Virus record (IMG/VR): IMGVR_UViG_3300042397_000524
Coordinates: 1 to 31,394 of that record
DNA length: 31,394 nucleotides
Direction: 5' to 3' (one strand)
Source of the DNA: a virus
Positions 30,731-31,394 of this stretch are shown here, piece by piece. A program made the position numbers and the translations under genes. Below the pieces are notes generated by a model. The model did not search any database. It was given only the letters and a program-made list of their open reading frames with translations, and was not told where the DNA came from. Position 1 is the stretch's first letter; every line of letters starts with the position of its first letter.

Positions 30731-31394
30731 TTACACAATTTTCCCATCTTTTATCATAATGTTTTCAACCTTTGATTTGCCATCTGTGATTGTTACAACC
30801 GCAAAACCGTTATTGTGCTGTGCAAATGGGTAATATTTAGGCGATAATTGTGTCAAACATCCTGTGGAATATGTATGGATATATCGTTTAAAACCATCCT
30901 TTTTGATTGTGTTTGTGGTTCTGTGAACGTGTCCAATTAATGTATTACAGAACGTTTTGTTGAACGTGCTTTGCGATGGGTTCATTCCACCTGCCATCAA
31001 TTCATGGCCGTGACATACCAACAAATCGCCCATTTCCATGCCCTGCCAATCAGGAACAAATTTGATGTCTAATACATCCATTCGAAAAAACTTATCAAAT
31101 TGCATTTCGTGCAATTGGGCAAATTCCTCTGCCTGCTCATTCAAATATCGTTGATACCTGTTTTCGTGGTTACCTGCCTTGAAATAAATCGGAATTGTTG
31201 GGAATATACCACGCAAGGTTTGCAAAAAATTACGGCACATATCTATTTCCTTTGGAAAATCTCTCAAATCCTTTTCCTTTTCGTGCCGGCTGATGCTGTA
31301 AAAATCGAATGTGTCTCCATTTAGATACAGGCAATCAATGTTTCTTTCTTTTAACTCTTTAATGGCACACACCACGGCTTCAACTGAATGGAAC
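30731..31394 (-). CDS. Metallophosphoesterase, partial second copy
   Basis: The C-terminal 221 residues of the same phosphoesterase, cut at its 5' side by the window edge; the reading frame stays open to 31394 (FHSVEAVV...). The GD, GNHE, HGH and GHVH motifs are kept, while D-x-H would lie beyond the edge. Compared with the left copy I find two amino-acid changes (Glu167 to Asp, Ser208 to Ala) against about 42 nucleotide changes. An internal GTG at 31375 could be miscalled as a start. This is most probably the same gene in a variant genome, not a paralogue. Confidence 0.85.
   Translation of the reverse strand, partial: FHSVEAVVCAIKELKERNIDCLYLNGDTFDFYSISRHEKEKDLRDFPKEIDMCRNFLQTLRGIFPTIPIYFKAGNHENRYQRYLNEQAEEFAQLHEMQFDKFFRMDVLDIKFVPDWQGMEMGDLLVCHGHELMAGGMNPSQSTFNKTFCNTLIGHVHRTTNTIKKDGFKRYIHTYSTGCLTQLSPKYYPFAQHNNGFAVVTITDGKSKVENIMIKDGKIV

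Larger units (their letters stand above)
30652..31394. repeat. Terminal overlap, right copy (pairs with 1-743)
   Basis: Gap-free alignment to 1-743; first 127 bases identical, then about 42 substitutions, all in the phosphoesterase frame and nearly all synonymous. The window ends in this copy. It marks the circle closing at about 30,651 bp with a second sequence variant. Confidence 0.9.

Noticed and set aside
30731-31394. True gene duplication of the phosphoesterase
   Set aside because: The similarity includes the downstream terminator and runs gap-free to the window edge at a constant offset, which fits circle closure better.
1-31394. tRNA genes and CRISPR arrays
   Set aside because: Nothing resembling a tRNA cloverleaf or regular spaced repeats was noticed on either strand while reading; a tRNAscan run would settle it.

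Overview
This window looks like one complete genome of a small, AT-rich, tailed bacteriophage (siphovirus type) that infects a member of the Bacteroidota, plus a short second pass over the same circle. The last 743 bases (30652-31394) repeat bases 1-743 with no indels but about 42 substitutions, so the unit is a circle or circularly permuted molecule of about 30,651 bp and the window ends carry two sequence variants of the same locus. Essentially every real gene is on the minus strand, so the genome reads from high to low coordinates. The Bacteroidota host is inferred from AT-rich codon use, scarce Shine-Dalgarno sequences, several promoter -7 boxes of the TAnnTTTG type, and Bacteroidetes-phage protein families (Lin1244/DUF4373-type replication protein, ERF recombinase, M15 endolysin).

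Early/DNA region (30600 down to 22435, minus strand): a promoter at about 30569-30598 starts a run of small, tightly overlapping genes. They include an ERF-type single-strand annealing protein, a small protein with an SSB-like acidic tail, a Lin1244/DUF4373-type replication initiator, a PP-loop (PAPS-reductase-like) enzyme, an XRE repressor-like protein, a VRR-NUC nuclease, a DUF3310 protein, a ParB/sulfiredoxin-fold protein, and at least five proteins of about 35-57 aa that fall below usual ORF cut-offs. No polymerase, helicase, integrase or tRNA was seen, so replication must rely on the host and there is no sign of integration.

Structural region (22431 down to 80): small and large terminase, portal with an extra C-terminal domain, Mu-F-like head protein, S78 prohead protease, HK97-type capsid, and neck proteins (gp6-like connector, head closure, gp10-like, tail terminator). 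A lysis cassette (one-TM holin-like protein, M15 endolysin with an EF-hand loop, unimolecular spanin) and a 1509-aa S74-type tail fibre follow. Then come small tail genes, two paralogous tail tube proteins, a tail assembly chaperone pair joined by a -1 frameshift, the tape measure, a tail tip/hub protein and a metallophosphoesterase. Intrinsic terminators follow the capsid, the main tail tube gene, the chaperone, the tip protein and the phosphoesterase, so these high-output genes are separately punctuated.

The most unusual element is at 27421-27531: a perfect -7 box, two hairpins whose loops share 8 nt of perfect complementarity, and a U-tract terminator, just upstream of the replication gene. 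It looks like a discrete phage RNA of about 100 nt (or a leader attenuator) with a kissing-loop fold.
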